DNA of 64,000 nucleotides from Adiantum capillus-veneris (taxonomy: Eukaryota > Streptophyta > Polypodiopsida > Polypodiales > Pteridaceae): contig CM043961.1 in NCBI GenBank assembly GCA_014529385.2, positions 18,272,478 through 18,336,477 on the forward strand. The letters run 5' to 3'. The stretch's first letter is position 1. Each line of letters opens with the position of its first letter. Below the pieces are notes generated by a model. The model was not told where the DNA came from and did no database searches. It saw only the letters and a list, made by a program, of their open reading frames with translations. The translations under genes were made by a program, and so were the position numbers. Below are positions 1 through 10,032 of the stretch, piece after piece.

Positions 1-1030
1 ATGCCCGAAAATCGCAAAGTTCAGGCCTAACTCAACAAATTGGCCTTAGACCTACCAAAAGTGCTCCAAACCAAGTGAAACTTGACACATGCATTGTACT
101 TTGCATACACATCATGCTCATATAATCACATTTGAAATTCTTCACATGAGACATCATATGGGTATGATGTCTTTTCACTCATACAGATGCCAAATTCAAC
201 ATTTTTCATCATAAACATGTTCACCACATAGTATAAAACCATATGTTCAATTTGGACAAGTTTGAGCAAGCTTGTGACCACTTGGACCCAAAGGCCTCAA
301 CCACATGAATCCACCTCTAAATCATAATCTCAGATGATCAAAGAGTTACCCATCACCTGGGGATTTTACAGGTCAAGTTTGGGCCAAAAATCTCAAAGTG
401 GACATCATATGCGTATGATGTCTCTAGAGGCCAAAATGACCAACTTGGAAGAAATTTTTCACTTCCAATGCCTTAATCCCATCATTCTTAGCTCATAGCT
501 CAAGTTCCATCAAGTTTCAACTCTTTATACCATCCAAACCCAAGTTTTGAAACTCAGATACTCTATACTTAATTTTTGGTTTCAAACACATGAAAACCTT
601 TTCAAGTCAAAGTCAGGTACCTCATGAGTCTATGCCAAGCTAAAACCCAACTCTGGTACAAGTTTGAGCCTCTTTGGACAAAGTAGACATCATGCGCGTA
701 TGATGTCTCCATAGCCTAAATATGAACCTGGGAGCTAACTTAAACTATTCTAAGCCTTTATTACATGATTATGAGAGCATCTACCAAGTTTCATCCCATT
801 TGAACCTCACTTGCTTAAAACTTAGCCAAAATAGAAATTTAAATCCTAAAAGGAGTTATAATGGTCACAGCCTAAATGACATCCAAATCGAAATCCAAGC
901 ATAGATTATGATGTACATGTTATGATCTATTCACATATCAAAGCTCACCTCATTCTAAGCACTTAGACATCATAAGCGTACGATGTTTCACATCATAAAT
1001 CTGCACCCAAAATGCACTTTTGACAACATG
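1..1030. other. Non-coding AT-rich stretch
   Basis: No convincing gene is seen; the one open frame here (722-904) has no recognisable motif and is probably chance. The stretch carries the spaced palindromes described separately. It may be the decayed interior or LTR of an old element, but no LTR ends or primer-binding site could be identified. Confidence 0.5.
150..987. repeat. Four spaced copies of a 22-bp palindrome
   Basis: Near-perfect inverted repeats of the form GACATCAT-nnnnnn-ATGATGTC occur at 150-171, 401-422, 686-707 and 966-987. Spacings are 251, 285 and 280 bp. The core (CATATGCGTATG and variants) differs between copies while the arms are kept, except for two changes in the last copy. 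Weak similarity between the intervening stretches suggests a very old tandem repeat of about 280 bp in which the palindrome is the best-kept part. Confidence 0.6.
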
Positions 1031-1150
1031 CATCGCACCCTTAGGTTCTAATTAGCTTATGTTTCAATTCTGAAGTCATTTGGATAGCTAGAAACTAAGA
1101 AAATGCCACATTTTGTAAACAATGCTAACTTCTGTACTTGAAGTGCGTAC

Positions 1151-1432
1151 ATGATCAACGGATGTCACAAATCGCTAGCAAAGAAGAAGAGACTCTCCTT
1201 GAAAGACATAATTTCAACAGCAGAGCCCTACACAATCCCCAATGAGACACTGAAGCAAGCAAAGGCCTGGGTGGATGAAGGAACACTAGAGAATGAAGGA
1301 TTGACAGTTTACCAAGGCACTTTCAGAGACCCACATGGAAACACCGTGGATATCCCCATGAATCCACGAGAAATCATGGACTATGCCAATAAGGAGGAGA
1401 ACCTCAACCAGTTGGAGAGATCTGATTTGTAG
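1151..1432 (+). pseudogene. Unrecognised gag-like ORF, copy 1
   Basis: A 93-residue open frame beginning MINGCHKSLAKKKR. It is charged and helix-prone, with a downstream block (IPMNPREIMDYANKEENL) shared with copy 2. After the TAG at 1430-1432 the same frame still reads as the continuation seen in copy 2 (about 1433-1610), so this is a decayed longer protein. I do not recognise the family. The position upstream of a copia zinc knuckle and the charged composition suggest a retroelement gag or an accessory ORF. No signal peptide or membrane segment is visible. Confidence 0.4.
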
Positions 1433-1800
1433 AACTTCTTCATAGCTCAACTAGTAGGTGTGGATACTCAAAGAGTTTATGAGCTAGATAACTCTATTCA
1501 AAAGAATGGCAAGGCAATGATTACTGCCTTGGATGGCTAGAAGACCGAGGTGGTAATCACACCTCAAATCATTGTGGATGCTTTGGGTCTACATAATGCT
1601 GACAACTCAATCAGTGAGGTGTACTCTCACAAGAAACCAACCCTAATTTCGAAGACCTAGTGGATCCAAGAGCAGCAATGCATCGCACCCTTAGGTTCTA
1701 ATTATCTTATGTTTCAATTTTGAAGTCATTTGGATAGCTAGAAACTAAGAAAATGCCACATTTTGTAAACAATGCTAACTTTTGTGCTTGAAGTGCGCGC

Positions 1801-2180
1801 ATGATCAATGGATGTCGCAAATTGCCAGCAAAGAAGAAGAGACTCTCCTTGAAAGACATAATTTCAACAGCAGAACCCTACACAATCCCCAATGAGACAC
1901 TTAAGCCAGCAAAGGCCTGGGTGGATGAAGGAACACTAGAGAATGAGGGACTGACAATTTACTCAGAGACCCATAGGGAAACACCATGGATATCCCCATG
2001 AATCCACGAGATGTCATGGACTATGCCAATAAGGAGGAGAACCTCAATCCCCTGGAGAGAGATGATTTGCACAAATTCTTCATAGCTCAACCAGCAGGTG
2101 TGGATACTCAAAGAGTTTATGAGCTAGATAACTCTATTCAAAAGGATGGCAAGGTAGTGGTTACTGCTTTAGATGTCTAG
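1801..2180 (+). pseudogene. Unrecognised gag-like ORF, copy 2 (frameshifted)
   Basis: Second copy of the ORF at 1151. A small deletion near 1965-1980 shifts the frame, so the protein is split into 1801-2001 and 1986-2180. The second part adds RVYELDNSIQKDGKVVV and ends at a TAG (2178-2180) that copy 1 also carries at the same place, so that stop predates the duplication. Function unknown; probably a retroelement relic. Confidence 0.4.
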
Positions 2181-2354
2181 AAGATCGAGGTGGTAATCAC
2201 CCCTCAAATCATTGTGGATGCTTTGGGGCTACACAATGCTGACAACTCAGTCAGAGAAAGAAGAGATATAGTAGAGGTGTACTCTCACAAGAAACCAACC
2301 CCAATGTCGAAGACCTAGTGCATCCAAGAGCAACAAAGATGTGAAAGTTATATA

Positions 2355-2630
2355 ATGAGTACTTCCATGTATGTAGCAAGCGGGCGGCCGCAAAAGTATA
2401 CAACACCGCCACATGAAATAGCTACCACCATCACATGGGCACTGAGAAGCAGCGTGTCCAAGAGAGTGAATTATGCCCAATACCTGCATGAGCAAGTAAT
2501 CGTAATGGGAATGGACAAGCCAAAGTACATTGGAGGTGGAGAAGTCTTAAGAAATATTGCATATGAAGCTATTGGAGCAAGATTACAGTGGCCAAACCCA
2601 CAAAAAGAAGATGCGTTGCCATTATTGTAA
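2355..2630 (+). pseudogene. Continuation of the unknown gag-like ORF, fused to copia sequence
   Basis: A 91-residue frame that follows copy 2 without a start context. It contains an MGMDKPKYIGGG segment and no known motif. Its 3' end overlaps, in another frame, the start of recognisable copia gag (zinc knuckle from about 2611), so the junction of the unknown element with copia element 1 lies near 2560-2600. Confidence 0.3.
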
Positions 2631-3114
2631 AGCTAATGATCACTTGATCAAGTCGTGTCCTAAGTTGAAGGCCAAAGAGGCTAAGAAGAAAGAGGGTGGT
2701 TCCACTGCAAATGCTGGTTCCACTACAAATGCAGCCATTGTTGAGTCTTCTGTGAAAGGAGACTGTGATGCTGATGTTGATGCAGAATGGGCTTTTAGCA
2801 CAGAGTGCACTTACAATCCTGTTGTCCATGATGCATGCTTGTCAGTTGTTGCTGCAGATTCACATGTGTGGTATTTTGACAGTGGTGCTACAAAGCACAT
2901 TACCTCACATCGTGAATTGTTTACCTCTCTCGAGTCTGTCCCTCATGGGATTCCTGTCACTTGTGCCAACAATGCCTCTTATCCGGTTCACGGAGTTGGA
3001 AAGATTGTGCTTACTGCTAATGGCAGTTCCTTCACACTTGTTGATGCACTTTATGTACCTAGATCAAGAAGAATCTCTTGTCTGTATCTGCACTTGCTAG
3101 ACTTGGACTTGTAG
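2557..3114 (+). pseudogene. Copia gag end and aspartic protease
   Basis: Residues 19-32 form a CCHC zinc knuckle (CHYCKANDHLIKSC, spacing C-x2-C-x4-H-x4-C), which binds RNA in capsids. Further on comes the protease active-site block WYFDSGATKHI with the catalytic DSG, then a flap-like region and DALYVPRSRR. A 1-nt frameshift near 3070 follows; the GAG-pre-integrase continues in another frame. The protease would process the polyprotein, but this copy cannot be translated as one chain. Confidence 0.88.
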
Positions 3115-4192
3115 TCAAATTTGTGGATGACAGATGTACAATTCATGATCTCAGTTTTGGTGATGAAATTTTTTCATATGGGCTTTTGTGTCGTGGGCTG
3201 TATAAGCTCACTTTGTATGACAAGTGTGGACAAAATTTTACAAATGTTGTTCCAGATTCAAGGGCTATTTCAGATGCAAAACTTTGGCATGCACGTTTTG
3301 GTCATCTGAATTTTGCCAGTTTGCTGCATTTGCAGAAATCTGATATGGTTGCTTCTTTGCCGCCTCTTGAAGCACCTGTTAAACATGTTTGTGAAGGCTG
3401 TATTTGGGTAAGATACAGCGTTCTAAGTTTCCAAAGGATGGTTCAGTTCTGGCCACATGCAGATTGAAGCTTGTGCATAGTGATGTTTGTGGGCCCATGC
3501 AAACTCCGTCCTTGGGCAATTACCTCTACTTCGTGACTTTCATTGATGATTACTCCAGGCATGCATGGGTATTTCCGCTTAAAGCGAAGTCCAAAGTTTT
3601 TATGTGCTTCAAACAATTTCTAACTATGGCTGAAAATGTCTCAAAATGTACTATGGGCACCCTCCGTTCCGATCGACGGGGGGAGTATATGTCTGAATTT
3701 AATGCATTTCTGGCTAGTCGTGGGATAAAACACCAATGTACAGTGCCTTATACACCTCAGCAAAATGGTGTTGCTGAGAGGAAAGACAGGTCACTTGCGG
3801 AAATGGCACGATGTATGGTCAAAAGTCAAGCTTTGCCGCATTCTTTTTGGCTTGAGGCCATCATGTGTGCCACTTATGTACTTAACAGGTGTCCTACGAA
3901 AGCTTTGCAGTCTGTTACTCCATATGAAGCATGGCATGATAGAAAGCGTTCTATTGAGCACATGCGTGTTTTCGGCTGTTTGGCATATGCTTTGGTGCCA
4001 CAAGTGCAGCACAGAAAATTGGATGATAAGGCTGTCAAATGTATTTTTGTTGGTTATAGTGTTGAAAGCAAAGGTTACAAGTTGTATCATCCGCAAACAA
4101 AACGTATTCTAGTTTCACGGGATGTAGTGTTTGTGGAAGATTCTGTTCAGCCCTTGCTGTCATGTACTAGAGACAGTAATGTTAGCTCATAG
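3078..4192 (+). pseudogene. Copia GAG-pre-integrase and integrase
   Basis: The 3078-3404 part reads KLWHARFGHLNFASLL followed by CEGC, the HHCC zinc-binding domain. After a frameshift near 3405 the catalytic core follows: HSDVCGPM (first Asp), LRSDRRGEY (second Asp; family usually has NGGEY, so two residues are changed) and NGVAERKDRSL (catalytic Glu). The C-terminal block (FGCLAYALVP, CIFVGYS, KGYKLYHP) is the copia integrase tail. The frame stops at TAG 4190-4192 but continues afterwards. The integrase would insert the cDNA into the genome. Confidence 0.9.
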
Positions 4193-4270
4193 GACATTTA
4201 TGACACTTTGTTGCCTCTTTTCGGTGGTGGAAATACGAATGTAAGTTCCAATGAGGCAAATGTATAGCCT

Positions 4271-5224
4271 ATGGGGTTTTCTGAAAATGTTTTAGATCAG
4301 CCTATTACTCATGCAGATGTACATGATGTACTTGATGAGGAAAGGGCTGAAAATGAGCAGGCTAGAGGTATGCCAAAATGGCTGGTGCACACTTTGCGTG
4401 ACAGTAAATTGGATGCACCTTTGTCTTGTCATACTTGTTCAAGCTCTCGCCATGCATCTTATGCATCAGATTGTTATGCTTTGGCTGTGTCTAGCTTACA
4501 TGATGTTGAGGAGCCTCTGTCTTTAAATGAAGCATAGAATTCAGAAAATTGGATGGCTGCCATGCAATCAGAATATGATGCATTTATAGAAAATGACACG
4601 TGGACTTTGTGTGATTTGCCTCCATGCAAAAAGGCCATTGGTACGAAGTGGGTTTACAAGTTGAAACGCAAGCCGGATGGTGAGATCGATCGCCATAAGG
4701 CTCGACTTGTTGCAAAGGGTTATGCACAGCAAAAAGGCATAGATTATGAAGAGACTTTTTCTCCCACTTGTCGTAGGACTACTATGCGTTTTCTATGTGC
4801 ATTGGCAGCTCATTTTGGTTGGGATGTACATCAATCAGACATTGTTACTGCTTTCTTGAATGGTGACATATTTGAGGAAGTTTATGTAACGCAACCTCGC
4901 GGTTTTGTCATAAAAGGACAAGAGGACAAAGTGTGCAAATGTAAGAAGGCTTTGTATGGGTTGAAGCAATCTCCTCGTGTTTGGTATGAGAAAGCTGACA
5001 CTCATTTGGTCAAACAAGGCTTTTGTAACAGTCCAACAGAAAGCACATTGTATGTAAAGCGTGAGGGTGATGTACTTCTCATTGTGGTTCTTTATGTTGA
5101 TGATTTGCTAATCACTGGACCAAATGAGAGACATATTGCTGAATTTAAGGCTGATTTGAATGCTACTTTCAAGATGAAAGATTTGGGGCTCTTGCATCAT
5201 TACTTGGGTATACAGTTTAAGTAG
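4271..5224 (+). pseudogene. Copia reverse transcriptase
   Basis: After a linker (4271-4537, ended by a TAG at 4535-4537) the RT domain runs 4553-5224 with the copia landmarks WVYKLKRKPDGEIDRHKARL, KGYAQQKGIDYEETFSP, KALYGLKQSPRVWYEK and the catalytic YVDDLLITG. The frame stops at TAG 5222-5224 inside the conserved HYLGIQFK block, where the next codons (CDGG) still match the family. The stops at 4265-4267, 4535-4537 and 5222-5224 are all TAG. Confidence 0.92.
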
Positions 5225-5242
5225 TGTGATGGTGGTATTGCC

Positions 5243-6052
5243 TTGTGTCAGAAGAGTTACATAGAGACATTGCTATGTAAGTTTGGACTTGAGGATTGCA
5301 AGCCTATTGCCACTCCCATGGAAATAGGTTTGAAGTTGAGTCTACTTGATGCTGGCAATACTGTTGATGTCACTCTTTATCAAACTGCTGTTGGCTGCCT
5401 CATTTATGTATGCAACACGAGGCCGGATATTCAGTTTGCAGTCTCACAGGTCAGCAGATTTATGCATAGCCCAGGGTCTAAGCATTGGCAGGCTGTCAAG
5501 AGGATTTTCCGCTACCTTAGTGGCACTTTACATATTGGCTTGTTTTATCCAAAGGGGGGATCATTGCCACCAGACTTACATGCTTTTTCGGACTCAGATT
5601 GGGCTGGTTGTTTTGACATGAGAGTGTCCACAAGTGGTTTTTGTTTCATGCTTGGCAGTTCATGTATATCATGGTTGAGCAAGAAGCAACCTACTGTGGC
5701 CACTTCGAGTTGTGAGGCTGAGTACTAGGCAGTCTTCACAGCTACAGTTGAGTGTGTATGGCTCAGACGCCTTATGGATGATTTGGGTGTTGGACAAGAC
5801 ACTGCCAACACTATCTACACTGATAGTCAGAGCGCAATGTCAGTTGCTGCGAGAAACCCAGTTTTTCATGCTCGCACAAAGCACATTGAGGTGCATTACC
5901 ACTATGTCAGGGAGAGTCTCTCAACAGGAGAGATCAGCTTGGCTTATGTGCCAACACAGGACAACCTTGCAGATCTTTTCACAAAGGCATTGTCTCGTGA
6001 GAAGCTTGAAGCTTTCCGCAAAGCTTTGGGCTTACTACCCTTTGTGGACTGA
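5243..6052 (+). pseudogene. Copia RNase H
   Basis: RNase H removes the RNA template during cDNA synthesis. Recognisable blocks are CLIYVCNTRPDIQFAV, VSRFMHSPGSKHWQA, DSDWAGC, SSCEAEY (stop TAG 5726-5728 directly after it), TDSQSAM, HARTKHIEVHYHYVRE and DNLADLFTKAL. The frame ends naturally at a TGA at 6050-6052, shortly before the polypurine tract. Apart from the internal TAG the domain is complete. Confidence 0.92.
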
Positions 6053-6127
6053 TCATGTCCTTAGGGCATGGCACTTCCCTTTACTCATGTGCCAGCTCTC
6101 GTTCATCGCATCACTCCAAGGGGGATT

Positions 6128-6352
6128 TGTTACCATATACATGTGGTAGTGATGTGTGTGAACACACTAGGACCACCGGGGCATTTTTTCCCTCTTTAGG
6201 AGGTTTTTTCCCCCGTGCATTGTATATACGCCCATCACTCTAGGGCTATCTATCTTTCCATTGCACACTAAGTAACACACTCTCTATTGTGTGCCTTGAG
6301 CTTCCTTCATATTCTCCAAGCTGTGTGCTTCTCTGCAACCCTAATTCCAACA
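6128..6352 (+). repeat. 3' LTR of copia element 1 (225 bp) with polypurine tract
   Basis: The LTR starts TGTTACCATATAC and ends CCTAATTCCAACA, giving TG...CA ends. A purine run (AAGGGGGA, about 6118-6125) sits just upstream as the plus-strand primer. A TATA-like TGTATATAC lies near 6219. The LTR is short for copia. An inverted, 5'-complete but 3'-truncated copy is at 9443-9608. Confidence 0.85.
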
Positions 6353-6380
6353 GATCTTTCCATGTGTCGAGGCCTTGTCT

Positions 6381-7108
6381 TTAAACTGCTTCTGGCCCTT
6401 GTCTTCTGAGTTTGTAGCAGTCTTCTATTGTCTGGCGCCTGCATGTGGTAGATTGGGAAGAACATTTACCTTTGATAAAACAAGTGTAGCACCTCCAAGG
6501 ATGGCTGTTGTGACTTATTATAGTCATTTTGGTGATAGTGTCACCCATTGATAATAATGTTGAGTCCGTTGCTTTGAGCAGTGCGAACACCTTGAGGCAA
6601 GCCAGAAGAGTCTTGCATATCTTCTTGATCATCACACACGTCAAGTCAGGAGAGCCAGTGAAAATCTTAATGGTGCCCTTTAGGTTTTTCACCATATGAG
6701 AGACACTTATTCTCTCTCCCTCCTTAGGTGGTAGCATTGATGGGTAATTCAACCAGGTTGGATGCCTTTTCAAGAGCATGTCGTGGTTTGCCCATGAGCA
6801 TACATGAGGTACCAGACAAAATAAAATGCCGTCCCTTATGTTTTTAGGGGCATCCACCAAGCATTTCAAAAATACTCGATACTTGAGGAGCCACCCTTTT
6901 GTCCATTTTGGCAAGAATCCACTATCCTTCTTGTAGCTTCTGGATCTTGGATATCACCTTCATACACAGGCACCGTTCCTTCACCTTCAATTCTCTTCTT
7001 CATTGGAAAGACTTCATAATTCAAAAGAGGGTAGGGGAGTGATGTTTGCATCCACTCTTCCATCAGCACATTTGTGGCCAGCCCCTGGACTCCCATTGAG
7101 TGTATCAT
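6381..7108 (-). pseudogene. Unrecognised retroelement ORF fragments
   Basis: Two minus-strand frames (6866-7108 and 6381-6914) overlap and read in sequence after the coiled-coil and gag-like frames to their right. They contain WTKGWLLKYRVFLKCLVD and a Cys-rich tail (CYTCFIKGKCSSQSTTC). I cannot name the domain. Their place directly downstream of gag-like ORFs suggests part of the same decayed element. The left edge abuts the copia 3' LTR. Confidence 0.35.
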
Positions 7109-7421
7109 TCGCTTTTCTCATTCCAAGGCTGCCTTGTGGTCTTCCATTGTGGTCTGTTCAATTAATGCTTATAGGCGTGCCTCCTCTTCCGCCATCAGGG
7201 ATTTTTCCTTCTCGTCTTGGGTTTGTGATGGCTCCTCCAGGTGTTGTGGATCTTCCACACCTTCAAGAATTTCTATGGGCTCTGTTTATTGTGACCTATC
7301 TTTCTCAACGTCTTCCTTGAGAGCTATTAGCTGCTACTGTATAAGCTCCTCTCTTTTCCTGGCTTCCTCTGCTTGATTGACTAACAACTCTTGCAGCTTT
7401 TCTAATTGGACCTTTAGCTGG

Positions 7422-7829
7422 TCATTCTCTTTTTGAAGCTCTTGTTGTTGTGCCATCAATCATTCTTCCGTTGTTAAGGACCCTTCTGCCATATGCACTC
7501 TTTGTCTTTGTTTTAGTCTTAATTCTTTCTACAGTGCCGTGATTGGGCTTCAAAGGCTTGTACAACCTAGTTTTCTGCTCCCGCACTTGCTCGTGTAGCC
7601 CTTGGGGTTGCTTTGAGCCTTTTATGGTCAGATCCTGGAGCTCTAATTTTTCTTTTAGCTCAACCACCTCATCCTTGTCCACTTCCAACTCATCTTCAAT
7701 CTTTTCTTTTTCGTCATGTAGACTCTTTACCTCATTGGAGACCTTGTACACTTGCAATATAAGGGTGTCTCGTTCATTCTCAACATCTCTTAATGTTCTA
7801 ATGAGAGACTCAATTTCTTGATCCGCCAC
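7422..7829 (-). pseudogene. Coiled-coil ORF, retroelement-associated
   Basis: A 135-residue frame starting MADQEIESLIRTLRDVENER. Heptad-like Leu/Val spacing and very high Glu/Lys content over residues 1-75 indicate a coiled coil; the C-terminal third is basic (KTKTKTKSAYGRR). It lies between a gag-capsid-like region and the 6381-7108 frames, all on the minus strand. It may be a structural or nucleic-acid-binding part of a gag-type polyprotein. No enzyme motif. Confidence 0.4.
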
Positions 7830-8419
7830 CTCGGCTCTTTGACTTGTTCCTTGAAGAGTTCTTGAGACGTTGTCATATTATTCTTCCCCTCCCTTGTTTG
7901 GATCATGTTGTTTTCCTCAGGTAGTGTGAGGGATCACATTTTGATTATGTCTGGTATTTGATGAGCGTCTCTCACATCTTCTTCATTAGCAGCTACCATG
8001 TTCCTTTGCCGATGATCTGGGGAGTGGGCTTGACAATGGAATCTAGTGTTGCATACTTAGTAATAACACCCGTTGGAGGAGGCCTCCAAGGTCTCACCAA
8101 AGGTTTCCATTGTGGCACTTGTGGAATTTATACCAACCGCGGTACTTCAGGTTGAGGAAACTGAAATTCTGGTGTCCTTCTTTGTGTGTCTTGATCTTGT
8201 GGTCGTTTTTTTTATTTGTCATCTATGACCGGCTCTCGTGGCTTCTCCTCCCTTTTTCCCTTTTTATTTGCAATCCATGGCAGGATTGGAGTGCCATAAA
8301 CGACTATAGAAGCCTCTTCTAACATATATCCAGCATTAAGGATGTCTTCATAATACACATGTCATCCTTTTCCTTGTTTCTTTGTGTTGGTCCAGCATCC
8401 AATGCCTTCTTTGGCGAAT

Positions 8420-9130
8420 CTATTTGTTGCGATGTAAAGAGCTTTGGGCTTGGCGGTTGAGAGGTAGACCTCGAGGAAGGTACTGGAGGTGTTCTATTTC
8501 CTCTTTCCCTTGTGCTTCAGGAATCTCTTTCAACTTCCTCTTGATATCCTGTACATATTCAACCATGAAGGGCTCTAGATTTCGTTGTTCGATCACTCTT
8601 TCAGATTCTTCATATGCTCGGATGTAGTGATCAAACCGATCCTCCAATGGCCTCGAGGAGCTTCCCCCCATCTTTGTCGGATCTGGCATGTATTGCTTAA
8701 ATCGAAGCAAGGCTTCCTTCACCTTTTCCTTATCCTTTTGTCTAAATGCATAGTCTGGGAAACAATATTATGCTTAATTCCTCTCTTTGAGAATTCCTCA
8801 GCAAATTCTCGGAGAACTTGCTCGATGCTTAGGAACTCTAGGTTGTTTAAAGGTTGAAACCAGGTCAAAGAGGTTCCTTCTAGAGTCAACCCAAAGCCTT
8901 CATATTCCGTATGGAAATCAGTTACATGTTTCGCCCTCAACACTTGTTTGAAGATCGAGACATGAGCATACAGATTTCCCGAACTGCTCAATCAGTCTCT
9001 CGATTCGAGCCTCCTTTTGATTGGTGGTTTCTTTTGGTTTCTGCTCTTTTGTCATCACCGTTTTTTATTTTTTCTTTGGTGGCTCTTCAAACTGTTCTTC
9101 ATGTATTGTCTCTAGCTTTCTCTTGAGCCT
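8420..9130 (-). pseudogene. Retrotransposon gag (capsid) relic, gypsy-like
   Basis: Reading right to left, a charged lead (RLKRKLETIHEEQFEEPPKKK) is followed by the capsid-type block LTLEGTSLTWFQPLNNL and VLREFAEEFSKR, which matches the Retrotrans_gag pattern (hydrophobic-TLEG-A-WF...F..F). The next frame (8420-8722) continues with RFDHYIRAYEESERVIEQRN. Two frame changes and stops make it non-functional. It probably belongs to the same element as the coiled-coil ORF downstream. Confidence 0.55.
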
Positions 9131-9183
9131 TGTCGCGACAGGTGGTGCCATTGGTGGTTCATCTTTTGTATCCTCTTTAAGTC

Positions 9184-9447
9184 TCAACCACTCATCCTGG
9201 GTTGGCCGTTATCACCAGAATTGCGAGACGAAGTGCTACCAGCAGAAGCATTAGGAACAGAATTATTGCCACTCGTAGCAGAACCATAAGAAGTGGCTGC
9301 ATTGCTATTACCACCCTTTCTTTGAGAAGCAATGAAAGCCTGTTCAACTGCACGCTGCCTAGTCCTGTTTTTTCTGGAAAGTGACTCTTGCAAAAGCAAT
9401 GTGCATAATGCATCAAACTTGACAACTTCTGGATTTCCTTGGCACAC
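9184..9447 (-). pseudogene. Copia gag fragment (upstream of the zinc knuckle)
   Basis: An 87-residue frame with LCTLLLQESLSRKNRTRQ and VEQAFIASQRKGG, followed by a Ser/Asn/Gly-rich spacer. This is the copia gag segment that normally lies just before the CCHC knuckle. It is joined directly to the inverted LTR (9443-9608), with the U5 end, primer-binding site and gag N-terminus deleted. At 9184 it runs into the gypsy-like gag relic. It holds exactly the gag part that copia element 1 lacks. Confidence 0.6.
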
Positions 9448-9608
9448 AATAGAGAGTGTGTTACTTAGTGTGCAATGGAAAGATAGATAGACCTAGAGTG
9501 ATGGGCGTATATACAATGCACGGGGGAAAAAACCTCCTAAAGAGGGAAAAAATGCCCCGGCGGTCCTAGTGTGTTCACACACATCACTACCACATGTATA
9601 TGGTAACA
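9443..9608 (-). repeat. Inverted, truncated copy of the copia-1 LTR
   Basis: Read on the minus strand from 9608 it starts TGTTACCATATACATG and follows the LTR at 6128 almost base for base for about 166 bp (a few differences, e.g. GGACCGCCGG for GGACCACCGG), up to ATTGTGTGCC. The last 50-60 bp of the LTR are missing. It gives a pair of inverted LTRs 3.1 kb apart. Confidence 0.88.
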
Positions 9609-9643
9609 AGATCATGTCGAGGAAACATGAACTTGGAGGGGAG

Positions 9644-10032
9644 TGTTGAACGGAAGACACTCCACAATTGGAAAGCCCATTCTTCTATTATTTAATTTGA
9701 TGGACTCAATTGTGATTATTTTCTTGGACTCAATCGAGTTTCCAAATTGTAACTTATTAAATATGCGGATAAGCAAAATCCATGGTAGAAATTAGGAGTT
9801 AATTTTGATGAGTTAATACCTCCAAAGCTGAGGTATATAAGCCAACTTTTGTAACCCTAAAGGAGACTTTTAATTAATCATCTTTTGGAGCTCTACTAAG
9901 TGTATCGTGATTGTGTGCTTTGTGTTGGAGAGGGAGTGAGGTCTTCTTCTCCTCTCTACGCGTACTACAAAAGCTACATTGTGGAGGTGACTATAGCATC
10001 GCATTAGCAACGGTAAGAGCTACGCTCCAACA
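9644..10032 (+). repeat. Copia-type LTR (389 bp), different family
   Basis: Starts TGTTGAACGG and ends CGCTCCAACA, so the ends form the TGTTG...CAACA inverted repeat. A polypurine tract (TTGGAGGGGAG) precedes it directly, so it is a 3' LTR of a plus-strand element. It has a TATA-like TATATAAG at about 9834. Everything upstream of the purine tract was cut off by the inverted copia-1 LTR at 9608. No partner LTR is in the window. Confidence 0.75.

Larger units (their letters stand above)
1031..2330 (+). repeat. 650-bp tandem duplication
   Basis: Unit 1 (1031-1680) and unit 2 (1681-2330) share an exact offset of 650 bp at several anchors (1031/1681 and 1151/1801). They differ by scattered substitutions. 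Unit 1 lacks about 24 bp that unit 2 has around 2253-2276, and unit 2 lacks a few bases around 1960-1980 that break its ORF. The duplication copies both the non-coding lead and the ORF of the unit, so it arose at DNA level. Confidence 0.8.
2557..6352 (+). mobile_element. Ty1/copia LTR retrotransposon 1, 5'-truncated
   Basis: Domain order is gag zinc knuckle, aspartic protease, GAG-pre-integrase, integrase, reverse transcriptase, RNase H, polypurine tract and 3' LTR. The order integrase before RT is the copia hallmark. The 5' LTR, primer-binding site and most of gag are missing. From 3404 to 6052 a single frame is kept, broken only by five TAG stops; two 1-nt frameshifts lie upstream (near 3070 and 3405). 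The element is defective. Its missing gag part and 5' LTR type are present, inverted, at 9184-9608. Confidence 0.93.

Noticed and set aside
2247-2495. Minus-strand Cys-rich ORF
   Set aside because: Shadow of the plus-strand retroelement frame; no signal peptide or conserved cysteine spacing.
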